Source: Bacteroidales bacterium SW299 (lineage in GTDB: Bacteria; Bacteroidota; Bacteroidia; Bacteroidales; Bacteroidaceae). Taken from it: a stretch of DNA of 64,000 nucleotides. Shown piece by piece: positions 35,501 through 45,171 of the stretch (position 1 is the stretch's first letter; each line of letters opens with the position of its first letter). The position numbers were made by a program, and so were the translations under genes. The stretch is from NCBI GenBank assembly GCA_019550975.1, contig SDWH01000020.1, positions 1-64,000 of the forward strand, read 5' to 3'. A model generated the notes under the pieces. That model saw only the letters and a list, made by a program, of their open reading frames with translations. It was not told where the DNA came from and did no database searches.

Positions 35501-38197
35501 CTGTATGACGCCTCTCTCGACCGTCTGCTGGATAATCAATGGAGCTTCAGACTGAACTTCCGGCGTTACACTCCTTCCGTATGGCCGGGCATGCACACCA
35601 TGAATACGTATTTCTCTCTGTACAGCCCGTTCTACGACCACAGCCATTCGAATGTGTATGACTTCGATTTTCCGAACGGATACAGCCGCCTGTTTGTACC
35701 TTCGCTCCGGCAGAGAAACATTTACATCCGTGGCGGCGGAAAAGTGCTGATGGCACGCAGCCTGGCTTCTTCCAAAGCGTTGTATAAGGCGGCGGCAGAC
35801 GAAGTTGAACAAGCTGCAGTTGCACAGGAAAATGGTTTTGAGACAAACAATGGAGTCTTTTCTATGGCTATAACTGATGCGGCATCGCTGTCCTCGCTCG
35901 AATCAGGTGAGGAATACGTGCCTCTGAGAGACAACTTCGCCGAAACAGCTTTCTTCTACTCTGATTTGCGCACCGATTCAGCCGGTGCCGTGCGGATGGT
36001 GTTTACCATGCCTGACGCAGTGACCGAATGGAAGCTGATGGGAATGGCACACACGCAAAGCATGGACTACGGACTGATTACGGCAAAGGCCAGAACCAGC
36101 AAGCCGTTCATGATCCAGCCCAACATGCCGCGCTTTGTGCGCGCAGGCGACCGTGCCGTCATAGCAGCTTCGCTAGACAACATTTCGGGCAATGTCGTTG
36201 CAGGAATCGTACGCATGCAACTGGTGAATCCGGTTGACGGCAAAACGGTATACGAATCCGAACAGCCGTTTGAAGTGGCGGCTAACCAGAACGGCTCAGT
36301 GAGCTTTGAATATGAAGTGACGGACACATACGATGTGCTGATATGCCGCATGGTGGCCGATGCCGGAGAATACAGCGACGGCGAACAGCATTACTTGCCT
36401 ATACTGACCGACAAACAGTGGGTGACGGAAACCTTGCCGTTCCAGTTGAAAGACAATGAAAGCAAGACACTGGAACTGGATGACCTTTTCAACAAGCAGA
36501 GCAAAACAGCAACCGGCCGCCGGTTGAGCTTTGAACTGACGGCCAATCCGGTCTGGTATGCAGTGCAGGCGCTTCCGGTTCTTTCCAACCCCGACAGTGA
36601 GAATGCTTTTGCATGGGCTGGAGCTTATTACGGCAATGCGCTTGCGCAACTGATTCTCGACAAGAATCCGGAAATCAGACAGGTGTTCAGCGCATGGGCA
36701 TCTCAAAGCACCGACAAGGATACGTGGCTGAGCAAACTGGAACAGAACCAGGATCTGAAGAACATGCTGCTCAATGAAACGCCCTGGCTGACAGAAGCAA
36801 CCGACGAAAGCGAACAGAAGCGCCGCATCGCCGTACTGTTCGACTTGAACCGGATGAAAAGCCAGTTGCAGACAAGCGTGGACCGTCTGGGAAAGATGCA
36901 GCACACAGACGGAAGCTGGTCGTGGTTTGACGGAATGGCCGGAAGCCGGATTGTCACGACACAGGTGGCAGAACTCATGGCACGGCTGAAAGCGATGAAC
37001 GCTGTGACTGACGTACGGATAAACAGCATGTACCTGAAAGCCTGGAACTGGCTGACCGCTCAGATGCAGGAAGAATACAGAAGCATGAAACGGCAGGAGG
37101 AAATGCATGAGCTGAACGTTCTTCCGAGCAATCTGGCCGTAAAGTATCTTTATATATGTGCTTTGGACAAGTTTGCAGCATCAAAAGCCGACAAGGCAGT
37201 CAACGCATATATGCTGGAGAAACTAAAGAACCGCTCCGCTGAATACTCCATCGGTGAAAAAGCAATGATTGCCGTCATCATGCAGGGTACAGGCAATGCT
37301 AGCGAAGCCATGACCTTGGTCCGCTCCATCAAGGAATATTCGCTGTACACACCCGAAATGGGACGCTATTTTGACACGGCAAAAGCTTTGTACTCATGGA
37401 ACAGCTATAAGATACCGACCCAGGTGACAGCAATGGAAGCCATCGCCAGAGTGGAGCCTGACGAGTCAATGCATGCAGAAATGCAGCAATGGCTGCTGAA
37501 ACAGAAACAGGTTCAGGCGTGGAGCAACTCGCTGGAAACGGCAGACGCAATCTATGCACTGCTTTGCTCCGGAGGACACCAGCTGAATACATCAGGCAAA
37601 ATGACCGTCAAGGCCGGCAGAATGGAGATGGAAACGCCGGACGATGCGCTGGGCTATGCACGCCGCACCTACACGGGAACAGATACTGATATAAAACGTG
37701 CAGAAATAAGCAAAACCGGCAGCGGAATCGGCTGGGGAGCCGTTTATGCCCAATACCTGGAAGAAATGGACAGACTGGCAGATGCCAAAGGAAACGGCTT
37801 GTCCATCAGCCGTGAAGTGCTGAAAGACGGCAAACGGATCGACAAGCACGCTGTTCTGAACGTGGGCGACAAGCTGACTGTCCGCCTGAACATCAAGGCC
37901 GACCGTGACATGGACTTCATTCAGATAAAAGACGAACGTCCCGCCTGCTTCGAGCCGTCCGAACAACTTTCCGGCTACCGCTGGAACGCAAAGACGGGAA
38001 TCGGCTACTACCAGGTGAGCCGGGATGCCTCCACAGAGTTCTTCATCGACAAGATGCGGAAGGGAAGCTACGTGATTGAATACACGGTACACGTGGACCG
38101 TGCCGGAACTTATCAGGCAGGTATGGCAAGCATCCAGTCGGCCTATGCTCCCGAATTCGCCGGCCACACCGGAGGCATGAAGCTTGTTGCCGAATAG
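32552..38197 (+). CDS. alpha-2-macroglobulin-like protein without thioester
   Basis: This 1881-residue protein has a signal peptide (MKKTSLISGLFFLLGIFALQ), an N-terminal helical TPR-like part (to about 300), MG domains (TDRALYRPGQTVYVSG is the MG2 signature), a bait-like region, the A2M domain (AETAFFYSDLRTDSAGAVRM, FTMPDAVTEWKLMGMA) and a helical thioester-type domain. Where the thioester motif CxEQ should occur it reads LPVLSNPDSENAFAWAG, so covalent trapping is not possible. Bacterial homologues guard the periplasm or cell surface against proteases. It is alone, preceded by a 22 bp repeat array. Confidence 0.88.
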   Translation: MKKTSLISGLFFLLGIFALQVRAQSYDQMWKEVENLEKKDLPKSAINQLDKIYAKAAAERNAPQMMKAFLVRTEAKVSLSADGLSGELEALRRWTAEEKDTVARAVLHHIMGVYQLEEQTADVDSALWYFRESLKYPDVLARVTAKDYRPMVESGKLSEKYFGDTMLDLLVRQAAYRFSWGYVDVTRSKEAHRAVMDFYNSLIDYYARTGNRSAELLTRLCLLSYRQGGEMVPPVRLSQTKEVALLRSWMKEYAGVSSCAAVYVHLTELYHRNQQFTEAMQVIDKGLELYPRSEFAADLKDYRQRILNPSLNLHTEWAYPGEDAVFEVRSKNLKGMTLEVYRLNLKASSSIFAGGMERADMVKKYGKLAGSKHFALPDTPDYKDTASTFVYRMPEPGIYMLKSVPDGHKDKAAYELVHLSPLQILSFPLEGKQTEYDVVDRKTGHPVPGAEIVFYSIPTPGNYTLYRTFKTDGSGRAVVPELKERSLWMNARTTDGDFMQVSYVSRGRGLAVPSDGKETYRTELYTDRALYRPGQTVYVSGVAYKQQGDDTKVRSRWKFTLTLRDANGQELSKRELVTDDFGGFHAEFALPQSVLPGNFRLEAENGNRYIRVDEYKRPTFDVVFTPYKESYTAGDTLSLEAAAKNFSGAPVRNGKVSYTVTRSQAWFWRIGGGSSQVIGSGETQTDADGKFRIEAVLEKPETSAGDWNSYYIYKVSADVVNIDGETQSGSLSLPVSKLSMGLQIDGLSAKVMREKRDKIQFLARNLNGQPVDTKVSYRIYTLDKDDKKGSLAAQGEQPSQTAFIPEALLDCASGKYRIEISADDSQGRTCKAEQDFALFSRNDVRPPYETTEWFYQEGTEFNEEHPVTLYVGSSEQDVYVFYSVYCGAKRIHSERLTLDNEIRKFVYPYKEAYGDGITVSFAFMRKGIFYTKQVSITRPEPQKELSLKWESFRDNLVPGGQEEWTLSILDRNGKPADARFMATLYDASLDRLLDNQWSFRLNFRRYTPSVWPGMHTMNTYFSLYSPFYDHSHSNVYDFDFPNGYSRLFVPSLRQRNIYIRGGGKVLMARSLASSKALYKAAADEVEQAAVAQENGFETNNGVFSMAITDAASLSSLESGEEYVPLRDNFAETAFFYSDLRTDSAGAVRMVFTMPDAVTEWKLMGMAHTQSMDYGLITAKARTSKPFMIQPNMPRFVRAGDRAVIAASLDNISGNVVAGIVRMQLVNPVDGKTVYESEQPFEVAANQNGSVSFEYEVTDTYDVLICRMVADAGEYSDGEQHYLPILTDKQWVTETLPFQLKDNESKTLELDDLFNKQSKTATGRRLSFELTANPVWYAVQALPVLSNPDSENAFAWAGAYYGNALAQLILDKNPEIRQVFSAWASQSTDKDTWLSKLEQNQDLKNMLLNETPWLTEATDESEQKRRIAVLFDLNRMKSQLQTSVDRLGKMQHTDGSWSWFDGMAGSRIVTTQVAELMARLKAMNAVTDVRINSMYLKAWNWLTAQMQEEYRSMKRQEEMHELNVLPSNLAVKYLYICALDKFAASKADKAVNAYMLEKLKNRSAEYSIGEKAMIAVIMQGTGNASEAMTLVRSIKEYSLYTPEMGRYFDTAKALYSWNSYKIPTQVTAMEAIARVEPDESMHAEMQQWLLKQKQVQAWSNSLETADAIYALLCSGGHQLNTSGKMTVKAGRMEMETPDDALGYARRTYTGTDTDIKRAEISKTGSGIGWGAVYAQYLEEMDRLADAKGNGLSISREVLKDGKRIDKHAVLNVGDKLTVRLNIKADRDMDFIQIKDERPACFEPSEQLSGYRWNAKTGIGYYQVSRDASTEFFIDKMRKGSYVIEYTVHVDRAGTYQAGMASIQSAYAPEFAGHTGGMKLVAE

Positions 38198-38235
38198 CCC
38201 GCACGAAGAAGGACGTTCACATCAAAAGAACAGGA

Positions 38236-38307
38236 CACAGAGCCGCCAAGCCACAGAAAAAGATGGAAATTCCATTACGTAAGATACTGGGCTTGGGCGG
38301 CTTTGTG
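38236..38307. repeat. 72 nt inverted repeat with nested palindrome
   Basis: CACAGAGCCGCCAAGCC at 38236-38252 pairs with GGCTTGGGCGGCTTTGTG at 38289-38307 with few mismatches. The loop contains a second perfect palindrome, ATGGAAATTCCAT. It follows the A2M-like gene and may serve as its terminator. A related but degenerate sequence lies at 47840-47935. Confidence 0.6.
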
Positions 38308-38381
38308 CTTAAAGTTCAAATCCGGCATGTTTCTTGTTTTCACTAAATCATCCCGAAGAAGTATTAAATAGACAAAGGAAG

Positions 38382-38413
38382 TTTGCTTGCAAAAGTTTTT
38401 CTCTTTATCTTTG
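38382..38413 (+). promoter_or_regulatory. promoter of the DUF1573 gene
   Basis: TTTG at 38382-38385, a 20 nt spacer and TATCTTTG at 38406-38413 fit the Bacteroides consensus. This places transcription start near 38420 and rules out translation starts upstream of 38435. Confidence 0.7.
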
Positions 38414-38434
38414 TTTCTAAATTCAAGACAAGAA

Positions 38435-39517
38435 ATGAAGCGGATTTATACATCACTAGTTATATCTTTTATATGCCTGCTCGTCCAGGCGCAGCCGAAA
38501 ATCACATTCGACAGCGAATCGAAAGACTTGGGCTATGTGCTTTGGCGCAATCCGGTGACCGTCAGCTACAAATTCACAAACACCGGCGACAAGCCGCTTG
38601 TCGTTTCCAACGTTACAGTGTCATGCGGCTGTATGGAAGCCAGATGGACGGAAGATCCGGTCATGCCGGGAGATAAAGGAGAGATTACTGCCGTTTTCGA
38701 TGCAGAAGCAATCGGGCATTTCTATAAGGACCTGGGAATATACTGCAATGCGGCAATCGAACCGATTTATCTGAATTTCAACGGAGAAGTAACCGCCGAT
38801 GCGAAAAACTTTTCATTCACTCATCCGTACCTGATCGGAGCTATCCGGCTGAATCAGGACGAACTGAACTTCGAGTCAGTCCATAAAGGGGACCGCCCGT
38901 CTATCGAACTGCTGGTAGCCAACACCTCCAACAAAGCCTATTCACCGGTGCTCATGCATCTCCCTCCTTATCTGGAGGCAGAAGCGACACCCGACAAACT
39001 GGGACGTGGAAAAGCCGGAAAAATCAAAGTAACGCTGAATACGGACAAATTGCCCAAACTGGGTATTACCCGAGCCTCTGTTTATCTGTCAAGATACTCA
39101 GGCGATAAAGTAGGCGAAGAAAATGAAATACCGGTATCTGTGGCCTTGCTCCCGGACTTCTCCCAACTGACCGAACAGCAGAAGAACAATCCTCCGGTGA
39201 TATCCGTATCCTCCAAACAAATGGAGTTTATGGACCTTCGTCCGAACCAAAAGAAATCGCAGCATATAATCATCACCAATACGGGAAAGTCGGATCTGGT
39301 AATCCAAGACATGCAAGTATTCAGCATTGCCTTGGGAGTTAACCTGAAGAAAAGAACACTCAAGCCGGGCGAATCGACCAAGATGAAAGTGACTGTACTG
39401 GCTGCAAACCTGCCCAGGGTGAAAGGCACGCCACGTATACTGATGATTACAAACGACCCGCAACATCCGATGGTTACCATCCGAGTGAAAGCACAATTGA
39501 AGTCAAACGAAAAATAA
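38435..39517 (+). CDS. DUF1573 secreted protein
   Basis: This 360-residue protein, started at ATG 38435 because the longer frame would begin inside the promoter, has a signal peptide (MKRIYTSLVISFICLLVQAQ) and ASH-like/DUF1573 immunoglobulin-type repeats. These are YVLWRNPVTVSYKFTNTGDK with VSCGC near residue 64, and a second set with HIIITNTGKSDLVIQDMQVF. Such domains are abundant in Bacteroidetes periplasmic or surface proteins of unclear role. The MeaB gene starts 7 nt downstream, so the two share a transcript. Confidence 0.85.
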   Translation: MKRIYTSLVISFICLLVQAQPKITFDSESKDLGYVLWRNPVTVSYKFTNTGDKPLVVSNVTVSCGCMEARWTEDPVMPGDKGEITAVFDAEAIGHFYKDLGIYCNAAIEPIYLNFNGEVTADAKNFSFTHPYLIGAIRLNQDELNFESVHKGDRPSIELLVANTSNKAYSPVLMHLPPYLEAEATPDKLGRGKAGKIKVTLNTDKLPKLGITRASVYLSRYSGDKVGEENEIPVSVALLPDFSQLTEQQKNNPPVISVSSKQMEFMDLRPNQKKSQHIIITNTGKSDLVIQDMQVFSIALGVNLKKRTLKPGESTKMKVTVLAANLPRVKGTPRILMITNDPQHPMVTIRVKAQLKSNEK

Positions 39518-39524
39518 AGATCTT

Positions 39525-40625
39525 ATGGAACACCCCGAAAACAAGGAAGAATACAAGGGGTTAACTGTAAACCAGGGAGTGGAACAGCCTGCTGTTGTTA
39601 ATCCTTATCTGAAACTGAGAAAGAAGCCGAAACGCCGCCAGTTGTCGGCAAACGAATATGTGGAAGGCATCGTGAAAGGGGACATCACGGTGTTGAGCCA
39701 GGCAGTAACCTTAGTGGAAAGCGTCAGACCGGAACACCAGACACTGGCTCAGGAGGTTCTGGAAAAATGTCTTCCCTACACGGGAAATTCAATACGGGTG
39801 GGTATCAGCGGCGTACCCGGTGCCGGGAAAAGCACATCAATCGATGTTTTCGGACTTCATGTGCTGGAACAGTACGGAGGAAAGCTGGCTGTTCTGGCCA
39901 TCGACCCAAGCAGCGAACGCTCTAAAGGAAGTATCCTGGGCGACAAAACCCGCATGGAAAAACTCTCCATACATCCGGATTCTTTCATACGTCCCAGTCC
40001 AACGGCCGGTTCATTGGGCGGAGTTGCCAGAAAGACCCGTGAAACCATCTTTCTATGCGAAGCAGCAGGATTCGACAAGATTTTTGTAGAAACCGTAGGC
40101 GTAGGACAAAGCGAAACTGCCGTGCATTCGATGGTGGACTTCTTCCTGCTCATCCAGTTGGCGGGAACCGGCGACGAACTTCAGGGCATCAAGCGGGGAA
40201 TCATGGAAATGGCAGATGGAATTGTAATCAACAAGGCAGACGGAAACAACATAGAAAAAGCCAAGCTGGCCGCAACGCACTTCCGCAATGCGCTGCACCT
40301 CTTTCCTGCTCCCGAATCCGGATGGCTCCCGCAAGTGCTTACCTACTCAGGATTTTACGGCATCGGGATCAAAGAAATATGGGACATGGTTTACAAATAC
40401 ATCACGTTTGTAAAAGCAAACGGGTATTTCCAGCACCGGAGAAACGAACAGTCAAAGTTCTGGATGTACGAAACCATCAACGAACATTTGCGCGACAACT
40501 TCTACAATGACGACACCATTGCCCGGATACTGCCAAAGCAGGAGGAGGAAGTCCTCAGCGGAAAAGTCACTTCTTTTTCAGCAGCAAGAAAACTGCTGGA
40601 CATCTATTTCGGCAACATGAAATAG
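39525..40625 (+). CDS. meaB: MeaB/ArgK-type GTPase, methylmalonyl-CoA mutase chaperone
   Basis: This 366-residue P-loop GTPase has Walker A GVPGAGKS (residues 96-103), IDPSSERSKGSILGDKTRM with the switch region, PSPTAGSLGGVARKT, ETVGVGQSE (switch II) and NKAD for guanine specificity. MeaB protects and reloads the B12 enzyme methylmalonyl-CoA mutase, used in the succinate-propionate pathway of Bacteroides. The mutase genes are not in this window. The N-terminal 40 residues are lysine-rich. Length is normal for the family. Confidence 0.95.
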   Translation: MEHPENKEEYKGLTVNQGVEQPAVVNPYLKLRKKPKRRQLSANEYVEGIVKGDITVLSQAVTLVESVRPEHQTLAQEVLEKCLPYTGNSIRVGISGVPGAGKSTSIDVFGLHVLEQYGGKLAVLAIDPSSERSKGSILGDKTRMEKLSIHPDSFIRPSPTAGSLGGVARKTRETIFLCEAAGFDKIFVETVGVGQSETAVHSMVDFFLLIQLAGTGDELQGIKRGIMEMADGIVINKADGNNIEKAKLAATHFRNALHLFPAPESGWLPQVLTYSGFYGIGIKEIWDMVYKYITFVKANGYFQHRRNEQSKFWMYETINEHLRDNFYNDDTIARILPKQEEEVLSGKVTSFSAARKLLDIYFGNMK

Positions 40626-40765
40626 TATCCTTGCCGCTTCTGCATAAATATGTAAAACAAGTTTCATTTCTGTTTCGTTTTTCTCAAACGGGAAAGAAAT
40701 TCCGGCGGATTTACATCTTAGAATGAATTAAAATGTAACTTTGCGCCGAATTTGATTTTAATACG

Positions 40766-42163
40766 ATGCAAAGCGAGAACAAACCGATCATCGAAGTGAA
40801 AAACGTGTCGAAGTTTTTCGATGACAAGACTGCACTGGACAACGTCAACCTGTCCATAAGGAAAGGAGAATTCGTCACCATCCTGGGGCCTTCAGGCTGC
40901 GGGAAAACAACTCTTCTGCGACTCATAGCCGGCTTCCAGACAGCCTCGGAAGGAACGATTCTGATTAACGGAAAGGAAATAACGCAAACACCGCCGCACA
41001 AGCGTCCGGTGAATACCGTGTTTCAGAAATATGCCTTATTCCCTCACCTGAACGTGTATGACAACATTGCATTCGGCCTGAAACTGAAGAAGATGCCGAA
41101 AGCCGAAATGACGCGGAAAGTAATGGCGGCTCTGAAAATGGTAGGAATGACCGACTACGAATACCGCGACGTCAACTCGCTGTCGGGAGGGCAACAGCAG
41201 CGGGTGGCCATTGCCAGAGCCATCGTGAACGAACCCGAAGTGCTGCTGCTTGACGAACCGCTGGCGGCTCTCGACCTGAAAATGCGCAAGGACATGCAAA
41301 TGGAACTGAAAGAAATGCACAAGACATTGGGCATCACTTTCGTCTATGTCACGCACGACCAGGAAGAGGCGCTGACCTTGAGCGACACCATCGTCGTCAT
41401 GTCGGAAGGAAAAATCCAGCAGACAGGCACTCCTACAGACATCTACAATGAGCCGGTCAATTCGTTTGTGGCCGACTTTATCGGCGAGAGCAATATCCTG
41501 AACGGCATAATGAAGAAAGACAGGCTTGTCAGCTTTTGCGGAAAAGACTTTGAATGCGTAGACGAAGGATTCGGCGAGAACGTGCCCGTCGATGTTGTCA
41601 TACGCCCGGAAGACCTGTATATATTCCCGGCATCCGACAAGACCAAAGCCCAGCTGCGAGGCGTGGTGCAGTCGTGCATATTCAAGGGTGTGCATTATGA
41701 AATGGTTGTCCTGTGCGACGGATACGAGTTTACGGTTCAGGATTATCACGCTTTTGAGGCAGGTAAGGAAGTAGGACTGATTGTCAAGCCCTTCGACATC
41801 CATATCATGAAGAAAGAGCGCATCTGCAATGCCTTCGAAGGAAGAATGAAAGACGAAACCCACGTAGAGTTTCTGGGCTGCGAATTTGAATGCATGCACA
41901 CAGACATGAGCGACCGGTCGAAGGACTGGGAACACGTGACCGTGAACGTTGACTTCGACAAGATTGAACTGCTGGACAATGCAGAAGACGGAATCCTGAC
42001 CGGAGAAGTGAAGTTTATCTTATACAAGGGCAACCATTACCACCTCACCGTTCTGTCGGACTGGGACGAAAATGTATTCGTCGACACGAATGATGTCTGG
42101 GACGACGGCGACCGTGTGGGCATTTCAATCCGCCCGGAAGACATTCGCGTGACTTTCAAATAA
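40766..42163 (+). CDS. potA: spermidine/putrescine ABC transporter ATPase PotA
   Basis: This 465-residue ATPase has Walker [10 protein letters not shown] (41-49), Q-loop, signature [15 protein letters not shown], Walker [12 protein letters not shown] and the H-loop [12 protein letters not shown]. The C-terminal regulatory region is longer than in typical PotA (about 375 aa). It contains two TOBE-like units, each ending in a [21 protein letters not shown] motif, so this part looks duplicated. A promoter element TAACTTTG lies at 40736-40743. It is the first gene of a potABCD operon, followed after 13 nt by potB. Confidence 0.93.
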   Translation: MQSENKPIIEVKNVSKFFDDKTALDNVNLSIRKGEFVTILGPSGCGKTTLLRLIAGFQTASEGTILINGKEITQTPPHKRPVNTVFQKYALFPHLNVYDNIAFGLKLKKMPKAEMTRKVMAALKMVGMTDYEYRDVNSLSGGQQQRVAIARAIVNEPEVLLLDEPLAALDLKMRKDMQMELKEMHKTLGITFVYVTHDQEEALTLSDTIVVMSEGKIQQTGTPTDIYNEPVNSFVADFIGESNILNGIMKKDRLVSFCGKDFECVDEGFGENVPVDVVIRPEDLYIFPASDKTKAQLRGVVQSCIFKGVHYEMVVLCDGYEFTVQDYHAFEAGKEVGLIVKPFDIHIMKKERICNAFEGRMKDETHVEFLGCEFECMHTDMSDRSKDWEHVTVNVDFDKIELLDNAEDGILTGEVKFILYKGNHYHLTVLSDWDENVFVDTNDVWDDGDRVGISIRPEDIRVTFK

Positions 42164-42176
42164 AGCATAAAAGGCC

Positions 42177-42974
42177 ATGACAAAAATCCATCTGTTTTTT
42201 GCTTCACGAAAAAGCTGGACACTACCCTACCTGATTTTTTCCGTAATCTTTGTCATCATTCCGCTGCTGCTGATTGTTGTCTATGCGTTTACAGACGAAG
42301 CCGGAAACCTTACATTGGGAAATTTCACCAAATTCTTCGCCCATCCCGAAGCGGTGAACACGTTTATCTACTCCATCGGAATAGCCATCCTCACCACGCT
42401 GGGGTGCATCATCCTCGGCTATCCTGCCGCATGGATATTGAGCCGGAGCAGTTCGAGCTACTCGAAAACGCTGATCATGCTCTTCATCCTGCCGATGTGG
42501 GTGAACATTCTGATACGCACGCTGGCAACCGTGGCGCTTTTCGACTTTGCCCAGCTGCCGCTGGGGGAAGGAGCCTTGATTTTCGGCATGATCTACAATT
42601 TTATCCCTTTCATGATCTATCCCATCTATGATACGCTGCAGAAAATGGACAAAAGCTACATGGAAGCGGCAGAAGATTTAGGCGCCAATTCGGTACAGGT
42701 TTTCTGGAAAGTGGTGCTTCCATTATCCATGCCCGGAATTGTCAGCGGCATCATGATGGTATTCATGCCGACCATCTCAACTTTCGCCATCGCGGAACTG
42801 CTGACAATGAACAACATCAAGCTGTTCGGAACCACGATTCAGGAAAACATCAACAACAGCCTGTGGAACTATGGAGCAGCCTTATCCCTGATCATGCTTT
42901 TCCTTATTGCAGCCACTTCCGTGTTCAGCACGGAAGATAATGAAAGTTCGAAGAAAGGAGGCGAACCATGGTAA
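42177..42974 (+). CDS. potB: spermidine/putrescine ABC permease PotB
   Basis: This 265-residue inner-membrane permease has six predicted membrane helices. The EAA loop (YMEAAEDLGANSVQVFWKVV), which docks on the ATPase, lies near residues 160-185. Its 3' end overlaps the start of potC by 7 nt, so translation is coupled. With PotC it forms the membrane channel for polyamine uptake. Confidence 0.93.
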   Translation: MTKIHLFFASRKSWTLPYLIFSVIFVIIPLLLIVVYAFTDEAGNLTLGNFTKFFAHPEAVNTFIYSIGIAILTTLGCIILGYPAAWILSRSSSSYSKTLIMLFILPMWVNILIRTLATVALFDFAQLPLGEGALIFGMIYNFIPFMIYPIYDTLQKMDKSYMEAAEDLGANSVQVFWKVVLPLSMPGIVSGIMMVFMPTISTFAIAELLTMNNIKLFGTTIQENINNSLWNYGAALSLIMLFLIAATSVFSTEDNESSKKGGEPW

Positions 42975-43774
42975 AGAAGATTCTCATGCAGACTTATCTG
43001 TGGGTGCTGCTGACTCTGCTGTACGCTCCCATTCTGATAATTGTGGTGTTTTCTTTCACCGAAGCCAAGGTGCTGGGCAACTGGACCGGCTTTTCCCTCA
43101 ACCTGTACAAGTCGCTGATGAACACCGGGGAGCATCATTCGCTGATGAACGCATTTCTCAACACAATCGCCATCGCACTGATCGCCGCAACGGTCTCCAC
43201 CCTGCTCGGAAGCATTGCCGCCATCGGCATCTTCAACCTCCGCGCGCGAGGACGCAAGGCAATGGGATTCATCAATACGATACCCGTCCTGAACGGCGAC
43301 ATCATAACCGGCGTATCCCTCTTCCTGCTTTTCGTGTCGCTAGGGATAACCCAAGGATTCACAACCGTTGTCCTGGCGCACATCACCTTCTGCACTCCTT
43401 ATGTCGTGCTGAGCGTAATGCCCCGCCTGAAGCAGATGAATCCCAACCTGTATGAAGCCGCACTCGATCTGGGAGCCACTCCGATGCAGGCCCTATGGAA
43501 GGTAATCGTTCCCGAAATACGTCCGGGAATGATTAGCGGATTCCTTCTGGCACTGACCATTTCGATCGATGATTTTGCCGTGACAGTGTTCACCATCGGC
43601 AACCAGGGCCTCGAAACCTTGTCGACCTACATTTATGCCGATGCGCGCAAGGGAGGGCTTACTCCCGAACTGCGTCCGCTGTCTGCCATCATATTCGTGG
43701 TCATCCTGCTGCTGCTCATCATCATCAACCGGCGTGCAGACAAAGCTAAAAACAAGAACAACAATCCGATTTGA
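42968..43774 (+). CDS. potC: spermidine/putrescine ABC permease PotC
   Basis: This 268-residue permease has six membrane segments and an EAA loop (YEAALDLGATPMQALWKVIV). It overlaps potB by 7 nt and precedes potD by 19 nt. It is the second channel subunit of the polyamine importer. Confidence 0.93.
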   Translation: MVKKILMQTYLWVLLTLLYAPILIIVVFSFTEAKVLGNWTGFSLNLYKSLMNTGEHHSLMNAFLNTIAIALIAATVSTLLGSIAAIGIFNLRARGRKAMGFINTIPVLNGDIITGVSLFLLFVSLGITQGFTTVVLAHITFCTPYVVLSVMPRLKQMNPNLYEAALDLGATPMQALWKVIVPEIRPGMISGFLLALTISIDDFAVTVFTIGNQGLETLSTYIYADARKGGLTPELRPLSAIIFVVILLLLIIINRRADKAKNKNNNPI

Positions 43775-43793
43775 AAAGCCGAACGAAAACAAA

Positions 43794-45143
43794 ATGAAAA
43801 AACTGTGTTTGATTCTGTCGGGACTGGTCCTGGCATGTATGGGACTGTCAAGCTGCTACAATGACACCGATGATTCCAGAGAACATATCCTAAAAATATA
43901 TAACTGGGCAGACTACATCGGTGAAGGGGTTCTGGACGATTTCTGCAAGTACTACAAGGAACACACCGGAAAAGATATAAGAATCGTGTACCAGACATTT
44001 GACATCAACGAGATTATGCTCACCAAGATCGAACGAGGGCACGAAGATTTCGATGTCGTGTGCCCTTCCGAATACATCATCGAACGCATGCTCCGCAAGA
44101 AGCTGCTGCTGCCCATCGACACGCTTTTCCTGAACTCGCCCAACTACATGCACAATGTAGCCCCGTATATCCGCCAGCAAATCGACAGGCTGACCGTGCC
44201 GGGCGACAAGCCGGCGAGCCGTTATGCCGTATGCTACATGTGGGGAACCGCAGGACTGCTCTACAACAAGCAATACCTCAGGCAGGAAGATCTGAAGTCG
44301 TGGGGCTGCCTGTGGGACAAGCGGTACGCAGGGAAGATTCTGATGAAAGACTCATACCGGGATTCATACGGCACCGCCATGCTGTATGCCTGCCGCAGGC
44401 AGCTGGCAGAACACAAAGCAACCGTACCCGATCTGATGAATGACTATTCACCCGCTGCCATGGATACGGTAGAGAAATACCTCAAGCTGCTGAAGCCGAA
44501 CGTGGCCGGATGGGAAGCCGATTTCGGAAAAGAAATGATGACGAAAGGCAAGGCCTGGATAAACATGACATGGAGCGGCGACGCGCAATGGGCCATTGAA
44601 GAAGCGGCAGAGGTAGGCGTGGAATTGGGCTATACAGTGCCCGAAGAAGGGAGCAACGTATGGTACGACGGATGGGTAATCCCCAAATACGCCAGAAACA
44701 GAGAGGCGGCAAGCTATTTCATCAATTTTCTGTGCAGGCCCGACATCGCCCTGCGCAACATGGAGGCTACCGGATACGTGAGTTCCATCGCCTCAAAGGA
44801 CATCCTGGATGCCAGCATCGATGAAACGGCAGCATACGTAGATGCCAGCTACTTTTTCGGTCCGGAAGCCAGCCATGCAAGACTCCTCAACACGAAGTAT
44901 CCGGACCTGTCGGTCATCGAACGCTGCGCCATGATCCGTGACTTTGGCGACAAGACCGTAAATGTATTGGAAATATGGTCGCGCGTAAAGGGTGACAACC
45001 TGAACGGCGGCATCGTTATCCTGATACTGGGCGTCGTAGGCGGACTGAGTGCCTTCCAGATCCGCCGCCGGTATATTCTTCACCAAAGGAAGAACATGCA
45101 GAACCGCAGACACCGGCGCCGCAAACGTGCCGCACACGCCTGA
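43794..45143 (+). CDS. potD: polyamine-binding lipoprotein PotD with C-terminal membrane helix
   Basis: I start this 449-residue protein at ATG 43794 (MKKLCLILSGLVLACMGLSS), since the longer frame lies inside potC. It has a lipoprotein signal (LSSC) and the PotD-type binding fold (KIYNWADYIGEGVLDDF, FDVVCPSEYIIERML, YMWGTAGLLYN, MTWSGDAQWAIEEA). Unusually it ends with a membrane helix (GGIVILILGVVGGLSAF, near residues 405-422) and a basic tail (RRRYILHQRKNMQNRRHRRR). PotD is normally soluble or only lipid-anchored, so this copy may be tethered twice. Confidence 0.9.
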   Translation: MKKLCLILSGLVLACMGLSSCYNDTDDSREHILKIYNWADYIGEGVLDDFCKYYKEHTGKDIRIVYQTFDINEIMLTKIERGHEDFDVVCPSEYIIERMLRKKLLLPIDTLFLNSPNYMHNVAPYIRQQIDRLTVPGDKPASRYAVCYMWGTAGLLYNKQYLRQEDLKSWGCLWDKRYAGKILMKDSYRDSYGTAMLYACRRQLAEHKATVPDLMNDYSPAAMDTVEKYLKLLKPNVAGWEADFGKEMMTKGKAWINMTWSGDAQWAIEEAAEVGVELGYTVPEEGSNVWYDGWVIPKYARNREAASYFINFLCRPDIALRNMEATGYVSSIASKDILDASIDETAAYVDASYFFGPEASHARLLNTKYPDLSVIERCAMIRDFGDKTVNVLEIWSRVKGDNLNGGIVILILGVVGGLSAFQIRRRYILHQRKNMQNRRHRRRKRAAHA

Positions 45144-45171
45144 CAAAATCCTGAAAAGGGCACAAAACCTT

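Noticed and set aside
32567..38167. Many long open frames antisense to the alpha-2-macroglobulin gene
   Set aside because: The GC-rich codon use of the real gene leaves the other frames open. They lack starts, domains and consistent composition.
43635..43793. N-terminal extension of PotD
   Set aside because: The extension lies inside potC and is Ser/Cys-rich nonsense. A proper lipoprotein signal begins at 43794.
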